DNA of 64,000 nucleotides, taken from assembly GCF_002994745.2 (NCBI RefSeq), contig NC_037090.1, forward strand, positions 34,020,501-34,084,500, written 5' to 3'. The notes below the pieces were generated by a model, which saw only the letters and a list, made by a program, of their open reading frames with translations, searched no databases and had not been told where the DNA came from. Made by a program: the position numbers and the translations under genes. Positions 49,424 to 60,935 of the stretch are shown here, piece after piece; the stretch's first letter is position 1, and the number at the start of each line of letters is the position of its first letter. Origin of the DNA: Rosa chinensis (lineage: Eukaryota; Streptophyta; Magnoliopsida; Rosales; Rosaceae).

Positions 49424-51025
49424 GTCTGCGGCGACTCCTTACTTGTGATAAATCAACTTCAAGAGAAATACAGATGTGCAAGCTGTTTGCTCGTCCCATA
49501 TTTGAATCGCGCCATCGAGCTGCTGGATCAGTTTGACGACGTGGGTTTAGAGTACATCCTTCGCGAGCGCAACTTCGCAGCCAACGAACTCGCTCAACTG
49601 GCTACTGGCATTACATTGAAATACGGGGTTCGCGAGCGCATTCTGAAAGTCGAGCGCCGCACATTGCCTTCATGGCTCACGCGGCCTGATCAGCTTGATG
49701 ATCCGGTCGTCGCGGCTCTAGAACCTATTGACGTCGATTGGCGCGTTCCATTGATCGATTACCTCAAACAGTCAGACAGGAAGACTCGTTTCCTAGCCTT
49801 AAACTACTTCCTCAGAGGTGACGAGCTGCGACGGCGTGGGGAAGATGGCATAGACTTCCGATGTGTTTATGGCCACGAAGCGAAACGATTGATGCGCGAA
49901 GCGCACACTGGAATATGTGGAGCCCATCAAGAGGGACCTAAGATGCGCTGGCTCATCAGAAGACTTGGATACTATTGGCCCAATATTTTGAAGGATTGTA
50001 TCGCTTTCGCTAAAGGACGCCAAGACTGTCAGGCACACGGGCCAGTCCAGCACATTCCCAATATCCCCATGCAACCTATTATTAAACCTTGGCCTGCACG
50101 AGGCTGGGCACTGGACTTGATTGGGATGATTCACCCCCATTCTTCTCTCCAACACAAGTTCATCATCGTCACTACTGATTTCTTCACCAAGTGGGTCGAA
50201 GCTGAGCCTTTGAAAGTGGCTTCAGGTCCCACCATCCGTCAATTTATTTTTCAGAACATCTTCTGCAGGTTTGGTATCCCGGAGGTGCTCATTTCAGACA
50301 GGGGGGCAGCGTTCATGGGAGGTGAGGTTGAGCGACTTGTCAACGACTTGGGCATCCAGTTCGTCCACAGCACTCCATATTATGCTCAGTCCAACGGTCA
50401 AGCAGAGGCCAGTAACAAGATTATTATTACCCTACTCAAGAAGATGTTGGTTGAAAACCCTCGACAATGGCACGATACGTTATATGAGACACTATGGGCT
50501 TATCGCACCTCCAGGCGGAATCCCACTGCTATGACTCCTTATGCACTCATGTTCGGCCATGATGCTGTTTTACCCTTGGAAATCAACGTTCATTCCTTAC
50601 GCATGCAAGATCAGCATCACTTGATCGGTGAAGATTATGTCCAGGCGATGTGGCAAGAACACGAAGACTTGAGCGAGCAGCGCTTAGCGGCTTTGGATAA
50701 TTTAGTAATGGAAAAATAGCGTATCGACCGCGCCTACGATAAGCGGACACGTGGTCGCAGTTACAAAGAGGGAGACCTTGTTTGGAAGACTATTTTTCCC
50801 TTTGGCGAGAAATTGACCAGTCGCGGTAAATGGACTCCACGATGGGAAAGACCTTTCGTTGTTCACCGCATTTTGGAACGCGGTGCTTTTCACCTCAAGG
50901 ATTTGGATGGAGAAATCCATCGCAACCCCATCAACGGGCGATTCCTAAAGAAATACTACCCCAGTGTTTGGGAGTTCGAAGATCCACCGGTTCAACCTTC
51001 GTCCCAGACTGGGGGGCATCCATAG
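49424..51025 (+). pseudogene. INT: End of archaeal-type RNase H and integrase of the 14.3 kb Tat element
   Basis: The frame is the same as RNase H upstream. The zinc-binding region at 49895-50040 has lost one Cys (FAKGRQDCQ, Arg where Cys is usual). The DDE core is intact by eye: Asp in VTTDFFTKW (50170), Asp in LISDRGAAF (50297), Glu in GQAEASNK (50405). A TAG at 50717 precedes the C-terminal domain (GDLVWKTIF, WTPRWERPFVV), which ends with TAG at 51023. Integrase inserts the cDNA into the chromosome. Confidence 0.85.
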
Positions 51026-52348
51026 TTTTCGTCGGCTCGTATCATCTCTATATTCAGGCCTTCTTTTGTGGCCTTAGTTTCATATGTTTGCTTCGCCTAT
51101 GAACACTAGGGGGGCAACACTCTATACATTCAGGCCTCAGTTGTGGCCCTATTTTTGATTAATTTCCAACTTTTGTTGTAATTCTTTTCTTGACAATTCG
51201 TGTTAAGATTATACATGATGGCATGTTCATGAGGCCTTATTTAATAACAATATTTTTATTTGTGCTCAAAACCATTCATTCATAGAGTGGCTTTGCGGTC
51301 AAAAGCAGTACAAATTGAAACAGTTACATTTATAATTATAAGGCCAAAGGTGGCTTGAAAAATCATAAGGATTGTAGATCTGCTATGAGTTACTGGATCT
51401 TGTGGCGACAAGGGGAGGTGATGTGAGCACTCACGCTCTTCCTCTCTTCACCCACATCCCTCCTCTGATCTGAGTCGCAGCTGCTCTCATTTGTACCGGA
51501 GGATGAGGGAAGGAAATAATCCATCGCAACCCTTCCAGTTGATTATCCTCCGGGATGAGATGGTCTTCGGAGAGAGCGCGACTCACAACCACATCTACCT
51601 CCAGGGGAAAAACGGAAGCCTGACACTCAGACCCCGGAGGTAGGCTGCGGAAGAAGAACGATCGGCCTCAAAGTGGCCTTCCGCCCTTCTCCCTACTGCT
51701 CCACGTGAGCAGACTGAGGAGAGGACTCCCTCAGAATCTGGTTCTGCCGCATTAGGAGCGCGACATGTTCTTCGGTCTAACTGAAACCGGTGGATTCCAT
51801 CAAGATTTCCAGAGATCGAAGACATGACACTGGACCTGAGATTAGGCCATAAGACCTACCCAGGTTGTGAGATTAAGCCATAAGGCCTAGGAATTTAGGG
51901 CTAAGGTTGAGATCGTGAGAAGAAGATTTAAGAAACTGAAGGAAGAGAAGTAAGGCTTGCGAAACTATCTCTGGGAAGGCCATATTTGCTTGTGTTTACC
52001 ACTTCTCCAAAGTACAAGTATTTATAGGGTCAATCTTAGTGGCCTTAACCGTGCGATGGGGAGTTGAAATATTTTCGACGCCATCAATAAGAGTATCAAT
52101 GGAATTGAATGCAAGGATCTCGGAAATGAAGGCACTTGAAAACGCGTGGGAAGCGAGGCAGTCTTCAAGGAGATAACCGCTCCATTTCGAGATTATCTTT
52201 TCAAACCAAATTCAATAGCAATAAAGGTAAATTAAGACATGGAACTGCTTAAAAATTTGAGCATGTATTTGGGCCAAGCAATGTGGTCTAGATATTTGCA
52301 TTATGAATAATAATATTGTTCATACTAAATGGGCCTAATAGTAGAGGC
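51026..52348. other. Sense-antisense spacer of the Tat element
   Basis: Between integrase and the 3' end of the antisense gene. It has no recognised domain. The part near 51200-51260 (TTAATAACAATATTT) could serve as a polyadenylation region, but this is a guess. Confidence 0.4.
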
Positions 52349-55300
52349 CTAGAGTTTTCGGCCCGCATGGGTTAAGCGAAGTAGATGTTCATCCAAGCGA
52401 AAACTGGCATCGGCAGCGTCTCGCTCCGCTTGTCGGACCACCTCGCGAGCCTGAGCCTGGTTCCGAGATAGGATTTCGGAGGCCACTAAGGGTTGCTCCA
52501 GCAAGGGTTCCTCATGTTTGAGGCGGGCCGTCACAGCGGTCAATTGAGCTTGAAGATCTTGGATTTGGGACCGGAGATGATTTTGCGTGATTCGCAAGTC
52601 TCTAACAAGGGTCGCCCTATCCCTCAGGAAGTCGCGCGAGGAGTCCATTTGTTGAGCAAGGCCCTGATAATGGACCTGGGCTTGCCTGGCTTGCGCAGTC
52701 GCGACCGCTCTTTCATTAATCCACCGGGGGAGATTCTGTAACAGTTCGTCTATCTCGATGAACTCGTTCTCAGTAACGGCTCGCTCGCAATGAAGAACCC
52801 TCAAGTATTCCAGCGCCCTGGCGGATGCGCCAGGCAGCAAGATATCGGGACTTAAAAGATGTTGAAGTCCGTCCCTGGCTTCATCTATAACTCTGGGAGG
52901 AGTCACCTCAAGTACACGAGCTAGCCTTTCCAGTCTGGAAGGAGGCACAGGCAGTGGATTTGGAGCAGCAGTAGGAGCCTCTTGGGGCTCCACAACAGGA
53001 ACCGCTTCTAGCACCGGTTCGACGTTCACCCTTCCTTCTTCTTCAGGAACAGTGGGGGCAAGCTCCTGGTTGACCACATCTTCACCAGCTGGGTCAGCGA
53101 GAGTAGCACCAAGTCCTTCCGCAGCGATAGCTACTTCCCCGGCAGGACCAAGATTCTGGTTTTTAAGGAGAAATCATTAGAATGCCCAAAGAATAAGACA
53201 GGAATCAGGACATCTTGTTTGTTAAATAGGAACGTACCTCAGCAGCCGGAGGCTCGCGAAGGGTCGCTAGTGGCGCGGGTTCTTGAAATGCCTCGCCAGA
53301 AATTGGGTCAGGCGCTATCTGTGCCAGGACAGGTGTGGCGTTTGGTTACTCACAAGGTGTAACTGAAGAAGGCATTCTCTCTCCCACTTCAGGTGAGCTG
53401 TCATCTATGACTTGTACCGGGATCAAGGCCAGTTGTGTATTGCTCGCAGTACTGATAGGAGGTGGAGGATTATTGGAACCAGTGGGCGCTTGGGCCTGTG
53501 AGTCAGATGTACCTTCACCGACGGCTGAGGAGCCTTCCCCAGTTTTTCTTGAGGATCTACGACGAACCTACAAGCGAGGATTGTTATGTGATTGCACGGC
53601 ATAAAAAGAAAAATTCCAATGTGCACTTTTAGTTTCTTACCAGTCGGCCAGCGATTGGTTCATCTTCCGCCCACGGATCAGTTCGAGGGTCAAAGTGGCT
53701 GCGCTTGAGGGCCAAGATAGCAGCGATCTGCCAGATTAAAAGGAAGGGATTAGACTCGACTTGATAAGAAAACACCGTTTGTTTAATCAACAACGTTCTT
53801 ACCGTTTGCGGGTCATCCTCGTCGGAAAAGGAACCTTCTACTTCAGGTTCCGTTATCACTGTCTTTTGCTTCCCAGACTGTCCAGTGGCTGGGGAAGCAC
53901 CAACCGCGCGGCACCAGAAGGTGGCACATTTCCCTGGTGTAGCAAAGTTTGAGTTAAAAGGAAGAGTGAAAGAAGGAATAAAATATGGACTAAGATACTT
54001 ACATCTTGAGGGGGCTCGCGAATTACGATACCAGCCCGAGCCTATCGCGGGGCTCGCACCGGTTGAGGAGCCGGCTCAGGAGGAGACGGAGGTTGTGCAG
54101 CGTCTTCAGGGAAGCCATCAAGTAGCTCAATATCAGCAGCATAGGGACACCTCAGTTCCCCAAAGATGGTCGCGAAGAGTTCATCATCTCACTGGCTCTA
54201 GCAGTTAACGGAAACTTCTGCCCACCATTCCTCATATCCTTCCTCAGTCCCATCCATAGCATAGATGTCTTTAGCCCAATCAGGAAGATCAACCAATACG
54301 AGCATGCTTTGTGCCGGCACAGGCCTAGAAGGGGGTCCAAGTCTACCCCAGGAGGTGTTGTAGTTCCAAGCGTCATACAGCGGGAATGGCACTAATTGGA
54401 CGAGGCCGAATTGGTGAGCTAAGTGGTTCAGGGCGTAAAGCTCATAGCTAAGTTCCTCAGCAGCGATTCTGATGTCTGAACAGGAGATCGTGTGGTGAAA
54501 AGCCAAGCGCGCGCGATCGCTGTAGAGAGGAGCGCCAGGGAGGAAGCCATTTTCAAGCGGAGCCGGGAATCTCCTGCCCAGTACTAAGTCGCAGTAGGGC
54601 ATCTCATGCAGAAGGTACAGGTATGCAAAGCACTCGGAGTAAGGAGGAGATAAGTACTTTTCTTTGCGGCTGAGCCATTGACCCAAGAGTTGGCCAGCAG
54701 GTGGAAGCAGCGAGACGTCGTCGCGACGAAAATATGGGAAGTAGGTTTGGATCTAGAAGTGAAGAATCCAAAAAGGGCCAGAAATGCTAGTCTCGAAAGG
54801 ATGAATAGTGGCCTGGTAAAGAGTCTGATAGAGGGCGCCCAACACAGGTTGCCCGAGCGCGACACTGCGGCCGTTGTAAAGGGCCGTTGCCAAAAGAGTC
54901 CAAGCACCAGTGGGTTTACAGGAAGAAGTGCAGAAGGTGAATTTACATAGCCAGTATTCTAAAAAAGCAATTCCGCCGGTCACATTGTGCTCCCGGCTGT
55001 AATAAGACAGCCACCGCGGATAGGAGCCGCTATGGGCGCTGCGACCATGTTGGGCCATGGTCGAGGTAAAGGTGGCAGAGTCGAATTGGCCATGCAGATA
55101 AGGCTCGCCATCAATGGGTAGGCCGGTGATGGTAAGAATATCCAGTAAAGTGATACCCATTTGGCCAAATCGAAAATCAAAGGTGTTCGTGGCAGTGTTC
55201 CAAAAACACAAAAAGGCAGCGAGTGGTGAATGATTGCCACCGCGCGGAAGGCGAAAACAGAGATCAATGGTATGAGTGATACCTGCCGCATTCTAGCGAG

Positions 55301-55664
55301 CTAGATCTCGTGTGCGCGCTTCGCGATACCAGGAAAGCTCCGCCGCGCTGATAGAGGATGGCCAGTGCCCTATCTTTGCTCGATGATTTTGGGCACCCCA
55401 ACTGGTGAAATCTCCAGGAGTCCTTCGGAGGACTGGGATAGGTCGACGAACGGGCAGGCCATAGAGGGCGATTGCGTCGGCCGGAATAAAGTCTCGCGGC
55501 GTTGGGCCCAGTCCGACATGGTGATTTGGGAGCCGGAGGAGTAGGGGTCTTTGAATATTGGTGTGGAGGTGAATGCGAGCACCGATGCTGGTCCCCCAGG
55601 TGTGGGCGGCCTATTCATTCAGTTCCTCTTCTTGATCGATGATTATCTTCTTTAGAGGAGCCAT
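52349..55664 (-). pseudogene. Antisense five-exon gene: plant mobile domain plus coiled coil
   Basis: Exons are 55664-54003, 53877-53803, 53727-53641, 53567-53238 and 53155-52349 (554, 25, 29, 110 and 269 codons). All four introns are GT-AG and phase 0. Exon 1 encodes a plant mobile domain (PMD, PF10536-like): ELSWYREARTRD, FWNTATNTFDFRFGQMGITL, LTITGLPIDGEPYLHG, and the C-terminal half to WWAEV. Exons 2-4 are acidic and proline-rich. Exon 5 is a long coiled coil (RDLRITQNHLRSQIQDLQAQ) ending GRKL. Seven in-frame stops occur (start positions, minus strand: 55613, 55295, 54755, 54200, 54191, 54044, 53348), but no frameshift. PMD proteins occur in host genes (MAIN/MAIL) and in transposons; their role in elements is unknown. 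The second acceptor (53878) was chosen because it keeps the frame. Confidence 0.82.
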
Positions 55665-55760
55665 TTCTGGGTTTCGGTGAAGAAGGTTTTGGTAGTAAGA
55701 GGGTTTCTGGGTTTTAGGAGACTAAACGACTTTCTAATGTGACAGGTTTGAAGTGGCTGC

Positions 55761-55772
55761 GGGTTTAAATAA
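55761..55772 (-). promoter_or_regulatory. Candidate TATA box of the antisense gene
   Basis: The minus strand reads CTTATTTAAACCC about 100 bp before the ATG at 55664, inside the element and upstream of the 3' LTR boundary. This would give the gene its own promoter. It rests on sequence position only. Confidence 0.45.
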
Positions 55773-55914
55773 GAAATTTTGTGAGGGAAACGATACGACA
55801 GAAAGGCGTTTTCGCAAGCGAAAGGACGCAATCCTCATTAATGATATCGTTTCGAGCGATCGGTGTGTCGTTTTAGTCCCCTTCAAGCAGTTACATCTTC
55901 GCGGGCCTGCTTTC

Positions 55915-55930
55915 GGGGCCTGGGGGGCAA
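55915..55930 (+). other. Polypurine tract of the 14.3 kb Tat element
   Basis: GGGGCCTGGGGGGCAA abuts the 3' LTR start. Confidence 0.75.
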
Positions 55931-56725
55931 TGTTTGAACCCAAAAGTAATTTTGGCAAGATTCCTTAGTGGATTTAGCACAGCGGGCCGATACCTGCGGC
56001 CCAAAAATAAGCCTACTTGGGTTTGGGTTACAGCTTCGCCCATTCCGTAATCCATAAGGAAAACGAAACCTTTTTGGAGTCAAGTAGCAGAGATTGAATA
56101 GGAAACTTCAATCAATAATCCTTCTATAGCAAGGAACAGTCGAAACCCTAGTTATAAATACTAGGTTTCAAGGACGAAAGGATCTCTCTCGAATCAATCA
56201 ATCCCAGTGATTACAAAGCCTCCCCAGAGCAAACCTTCAACCTCGTTGAAACCCGGTGACCGCGCGCCAGTCCTAGTCTCTCCAAGAGCCGACTGTCAGC
56301 ATCACCAGATCAACCCGGCGACCGTACTGCCAGTCCTAGTCTCCCCGCGAGCCGACTGCCAGTACCACTGCCACCGATACAACCAGCGAAGCAAGGGTCA
56401 AGCGAAGCTAAAGTCACGCTTTAGCAAAGCCCATGCTTTCTCCAAACTTCCCAGTGATTGCTCTGCTCAACCTACAACGTTGAGTATCGATTCGGTGACG
56501 CGAAGAGATCACACCTAAAGTCCTTATCCGTAAGGCAAGAAGTCCTTTCTCGAAAGGCTAGAGAAGAACCTTGTGGCGAGGTTGGTGCTCTCCTCGCCCA
56601 CAGCGCTTGAAGAAGAAGTCAGGTCAAGGGACTCCTCCGACGACTGCACCCCACGGTGCTGGCACGCCCGCACACTCGCGCTCAAAAGAGACAGTTTGCA
56701 AGCCAACTGGTTTTGGAGCCAAACA
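55931..56725 (+). repeat. 3' LTR of the 14.3 kb Tat element
   Basis: Starts TGTTTGAACCC, ends GAGCCAAACA, and aligns throughout with 42385-43174. Confidence 0.92.
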
Positions 56726-57014
56726 GCTATGAATTGAGTTTTAAGTGATGAAAAAAAGATTTTACTAGCTAGTAGATTTGTATTGGAAAAAATTATGTGG
56801 ATACAAAAAAGATTGGAAGTTTTGTGTAAATTTTAGAATGGGAGGTCCAAATACCAATTTAGGAGATATGAATAGAAGCTCTCAAAATCAAAATCTACAA
56901 AAAATAAAATTAAAACATAATTAAATTCATAAATCATAATTAAGTGAGTGCAAAAGTTAAAATACCATTAAAGTAAAAATGTACCCATATATTAAAGTAA
57001 ATGGGTAAAGCTAT

Positions 57015-57318
57015 GGTATGTTAACATTTCTCATACATCAACTATTTTTACCCCTCTAAGGATTCATGTTATCACTTTGAGGACTAATATTACTATTTTT
57101 AGGACTCATATGGTAAACTAAGAAAATTTATCACTTTAACGACTCATGTTACCACTTTGAGGATTAATATTACTATTTTGAGGACTAATGTGGTAACTAA
57201 GAAAATTTACTACTTTAAGGACTCATGTTACTACTTTGAGGACTAATATTACTATTTTGATGACTCATTTTACCACTTTTAAGGCAATTGTATGCATGTC
57301 ATACGTTAACACATTGTA
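57015..57318 (+). mobile_element. MITE related to the GA2ox-intron copy, inserted in the hAT
   Basis: Left end TATGTTAACATTTCTCATAC; right end, inverted, TGTGTTAACGTATGACATGC. Inside are about five direct units of 45-60 bp (GAGGACTAATATTACTATTTT). This copy has more units than the one at 26128, so unit number varies between copies. Confidence 0.7.
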
Positions 57319-57628
57319 GAATTTTCCTAAAGTAAAGTAGTAAATGTATATATTTGTGATTTATATTATAAAAAATAAATTAATATATCTATAAAACTTA
57401 AAATATCTATAAATTAAATATATGTATATATTATTGGAGCGGGTTTGGGGATGGGGATCACAATACCATCTCCACCCCATCCCCAATCTTAGATAGAGGG
57501 AATTGGGGATCCCCATCCTCATTCCCCATTTTTTTCCCGAATCCTCCACCAATTAGGGGCGGGTATCCAATAGAGCTCCGCCCCGCTGGGGATTTTTGCC
57601 ATGCATCCCTATGTAGAACCATAATTTT

Positions 57629-57984
57629 CAGCATCTCATACGGTATCATCATGACAAATGAGAATGTCCAAATTGTCCTCAAGCTAAGCCCAAGCCTCAT
57701 AACTAGCCTAATATGGATTAAGATTCGTCAAAGAACACAGTCCATATAGGCCCAAAAGACATATATGCTCCGCACAACAAAGTGACTTCGTCTTAAAGCA
57801 GAGACTTAACTCTATCCAACATATGAGCCTTCGTATTGTACTGAGCGGATTCGAGACTAGCAATGAGGTGACCAAAATTCAGATATGCTCATATTTTCTT
57901 AAATTTTTATGCCTCTTAATCTTGATGTTTATGTTTAGTTCTCATTATTTAAGATCATTTACTTAGGTTAGTGTTAAACAACTA
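57629..57984. other. Spacer between hAT and viral fragment
   Basis: No recognised feature. It continues the sequence found left of the hAT at 41607. Confidence 0.4.
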
Positions 57985-60935
57985 TCCAGTTAATAGGCCT
58001 TTAAAAAATTCCCACTCTTGAGAAAATCAAGAAACTACTCGAGCAGAACATCGATGTAGACCCTCAGAAGTTTTGGGAAAAAGACCCACTGGTCTGTGAA
58101 TTAAGATTACATGATATGAATGCTATCAGTCATGTCAAAGCCATTCCTCAGTATAAAGAGGAAGACCAAAAAGAATTCAGAAAAGATATTGAAGATCTCT
58201 TGAACAAGAGATTAATTCAACCTTCCACTAGCCCTCATCATGCTCCAACATTCTACGTGAGAAATCATGCTGAAAACCTTAGAGGAAAAGCTAGAATGGT
58301 GATTGACTACAGAGATGTCAACAAGAAGACTGTCAAAGACGGTTATCAAATTGCTCAAGTAAGAGTACTGATCAATCAGCTCAGAGGAGCTAAAGTCTTT
58401 TCAAAATTCAACGCAAAGTCGGGTTTTTAGCAAGTCAAGATGCATCCTAAGAGTATCCCTCTCACTGCATTTGGAACACCACAAGGCCATTACGAATGGT
58501 TAGTAATGCCTTTTGGTCTAAAGCAAGCTCCCTCAATCTTCCAAAGAAAGATGGACAACATCTTCAAACATGTTGCGGAGTTCTGCGTCGTCTACATTGA
58601 TGACATCCTCGTCTTCTCCAAAAACAGAGAAGAACACATGAAACACCTCCACGAGGTTGTAAAGCTGATAGTTCAGCATGGAATTATCCTAGGTGAAAAG
58701 AAAATCTTCTTTATCCTCGATGAAGTTGATTTCCTAGGAATAAACATCAAGAATGGAGTCATAAAACTCCAACCTCATATCCTTGAGAAGATCTGGAAGT
58801 TCCCAGACAGAATTCCTGATGCCAAGAGTCTAGAGAGATTTTTAGGAGTCATAAACTATGGGAGAGATTTCATTCCCAAAATCTCAGGACTAACAGCAAT
58901 GTTATCTCCTAAGACAAGTTCCAAGAGAAAATGGAACTTCACTACAGATGATGAGAAAATTGTAAAGCAGATAAAAAATCTCTGCAAAAACCTCCCTCCT
59001 CTACAACAACCAGAAGAAGATGATGAAATTATCCTCCAAACAGATGCGAGTGATAATTACTGGTCTGGTGTTGTTCTGGCAAAAACGCCTGGAACTAACA
59101 TTGAAAAGATCTGTAAATTTTGTAGTGGCAAGTTCAGCCCTGCAGAACTGAATTATCCCACAGGGGAAAAAGAAATTTTGGCTGTCAAGAAAACAATTTT
59201 AAATTCTCCAGCTTTTCTTGGAAAACCCTTTACTGTCCTCACCGATTGTGCTAGAGTAAAGAATTTCAAAAATTTTAAACTTGATAAAGCTACAGATAGA
59301 GGAAGACTAGCAAATTGGCAATTATTTCTTAACCAATATGATTATAATATTGAATTAATTGCAGGAAACAAGAACTATCTTCCAGACGCCTTAACCAGAG
59401 AACTGGCCATGTTCAGTCGAAAAGATGACGACGAAGGTCGTAATCCCAGAAGCAGAAGACCTGGGAAAGAACATGAACCTGCTGAGGATCCTAAAGAAAA
59501 AAACCTCAAAAGCTTCCTGCTAGGTCCAAAAGGACTAGCCACAACTGATCAATCCCAGGGTAAAGGATTGGCTAGCCCGTCTCAAACGGCAGACGGTAAA
59601 GGCTCATCAAGATCGTTGACGGCTACTGCTTTGCCAAAAAGCAGACCTACTCCAATTGGAGTTATAAATGTTTTTAATTATGAATTAAGAACCTTTGATA
59701 CTCCTGTGTTCAGAACTGGCAGGAGACTAGCTTATCACCAGAAGGCAATCCTGGATAACCTTTTATTTGCCTTTCAAGAAAGGAGCAGTGGTCTGATGTT
59801 CCCAGCTCTCTTTGCACTTGCTGAAGAACTCTATGAAAATGCTAGACCACAGTTTGAAGAAATTCATACACAGCAGAGTGTTGTTCGAAGTGAAAAAATT
59901 CACTACTTGGAAGATCCAGAAAGTGCTAGAATTCCTATCATAGCTCTGAAGGAATCAGATTGGTTCGAATTCCATAATCTGATAGGAAAACACAATTCTG
60001 AGGCCTGTATTCCTCCAACTCTCTTCATTATTGCTGGACCCTATGTTGCAAGATACTTAGTCAATGTTCAGAGTGAACATCCTCAAGAACACAAGCTTTG
60101 GCTTGTTGAAAATGGTTTTGTCCATAATCTATGGACTAAAACGAATGATGATCTCAAGGGACTGCCCCCTATAATTGTCAACACAGTCAAGAATGTCAGA
60201 AAAAATGACTGTATGCTAAGACTGAAGTTCAGATCCACCCCACCAGAATGGATTCAGAAAACAAACGGTGAAGTTGAATACATTTCTCTGTATCATTATG
60301 TGAGGATCATTCAAAGAAGATATCGTCAGCCCGCCTCTGTTGCTTACAATGGCCAGCCAAACTCAAGCATTCCATGGATGAAGGCCATGTCACTGGAGTA
60401 TATCAAGAAGATCATCTCTGAAGATACCAAGAACACTTTCCTGGCAGCAGGAGAAAAAACAATCATCACGCTTACGATTATCCTGACGTAGTCAGCAGTG
60501 ACCTTTTCCTATCTCTCACAAGAAAGGAGATAGACTAGACACTGGCATGCTTACAGTGGGTTGAAAAGCTAGAAACAAACAACCACTACAAGGTGTATGT
60601 AGATACAGATGTCGAAGATAATGCAACAACTGCTCGTATGGCCCAGGCAGATAACAACTCGTTTGTCCTTGGTCACAACTCAGAAACAGATGAGAACATG
60701 TGAAGCAGCAGGTGTAGAAATCACCGAAAGTACCTTTGGACTTTTCCCAAAAGTTGCTTTTGCTTTTCAAAAAGACAGGTGAAAAACATTTCGCCTAAAA
60801 GAATCTACTTTTCCCCGTCCGACCTCCACCAACAGGAGCACTCAGGAAAGCAGGAAATCACGAAGTCGTTATGTACATTTTGTTGTTTTAAATTCCAGTT
60901 TGGAGTCCGCTCCTTATATAAGGAGCTTTAGGTTT
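57985..60935 (+). pseudogene. Endogenous caulimovirid (plant pararetrovirus) fragment: RT-RNase H and downstream region
   Basis: Coding is continuous from about 57985 through ATG 58116, with one in-frame TAG at 58428-58430. A long open frame (58431-60491) follows, then a frameshift near 60465 and further stops. Reverse transcriptase shows the YIDDILVFS box near 58593, and RNase H shows its acidic residues (LQTDAS, GEKEILAV, LTDCA) to about 59400. The RT is virus-like rather than gypsy-like, and no integrase follows; both fit Caulimoviridae. About 350 residues after RNase H have no family I can name, possibly a transactivator-like region. Movement and coat regions are absent. The genus is uncertain. 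This is an old, broken copy. Confidence 0.75.
60905..60925 (+). promoter_or_regulatory. TATA region downstream of the viral fragment
   Basis: CCTTATATAAGGAGC lies just after the viral coding end. A TATATAAGG box followed by a leader is the usual arrangement of the caulimovirid genomic promoter. The assignment is by position and resemblance. Confidence 0.45.

Larger units (their letters stand above)
42385..56725 (+). mobile_element. 14.3 kb Ty3/gypsy Tat-lineage retrotransposon with antisense accessory gene
   Basis: LTRs of about 790 bp (42385-43174 and 55931-56725) are flanked by the perfect duplication GCTAT (42380-42384, 56726-56730). The order is PBS, gag, protease, RT, RNase H, archaeal-type RNase H, integrase, then a long antisense gene, PPT and 3' LTR. 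The extra archaeal-type RNase H and the room after integrase are Tat-lineage traits. The LTRs differ by a few percent plus two small indels, so the insertion is younger than the 34.5 kb element. Every sense domain carries stops or frame changes, so it is not autonomous now. Confidence 0.92.
41826..56882. mobile_element. TIR element nested in the hAT, itself split by a Tat retrotransposon
   Basis: AAGTTCTATTCATACCTCCT at the left is matched in inverse by AGCTTCTATTCATATCTCCT at the right (about 56846-56882), with similarity continuing for some 40 bp. The element would be about 0.7 kb without the Tat insertion, with no coding capacity. The superfamily is uncertain (possibly MULE) and no target duplication is clear. 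Confidence 0.6.
41616..57620. mobile_element. Non-autonomous hAT-type element, interrupted
   Basis: The left end is ATAGGGATGGCAATG; the right end, inverted, is TAGGGATGCATGGCAA. TGTAGAAC flanks both (41608-41615 and 57621-57628), an 8-bp duplication as hAT elements make. The arms (GGGATGGGGATCACAATACC, seen at both ends) are mutual inverted copies. There is no transposase. Without nested DNA it is about 1 kb or less. Confidence 0.7.

Noticed and set aside
55370..55618. 82-codon minus-strand frame near the start of the antisense gene
   Set aside because: It is in a different frame from the PMD gene, which runs through the same bases with plausible domain sequence.
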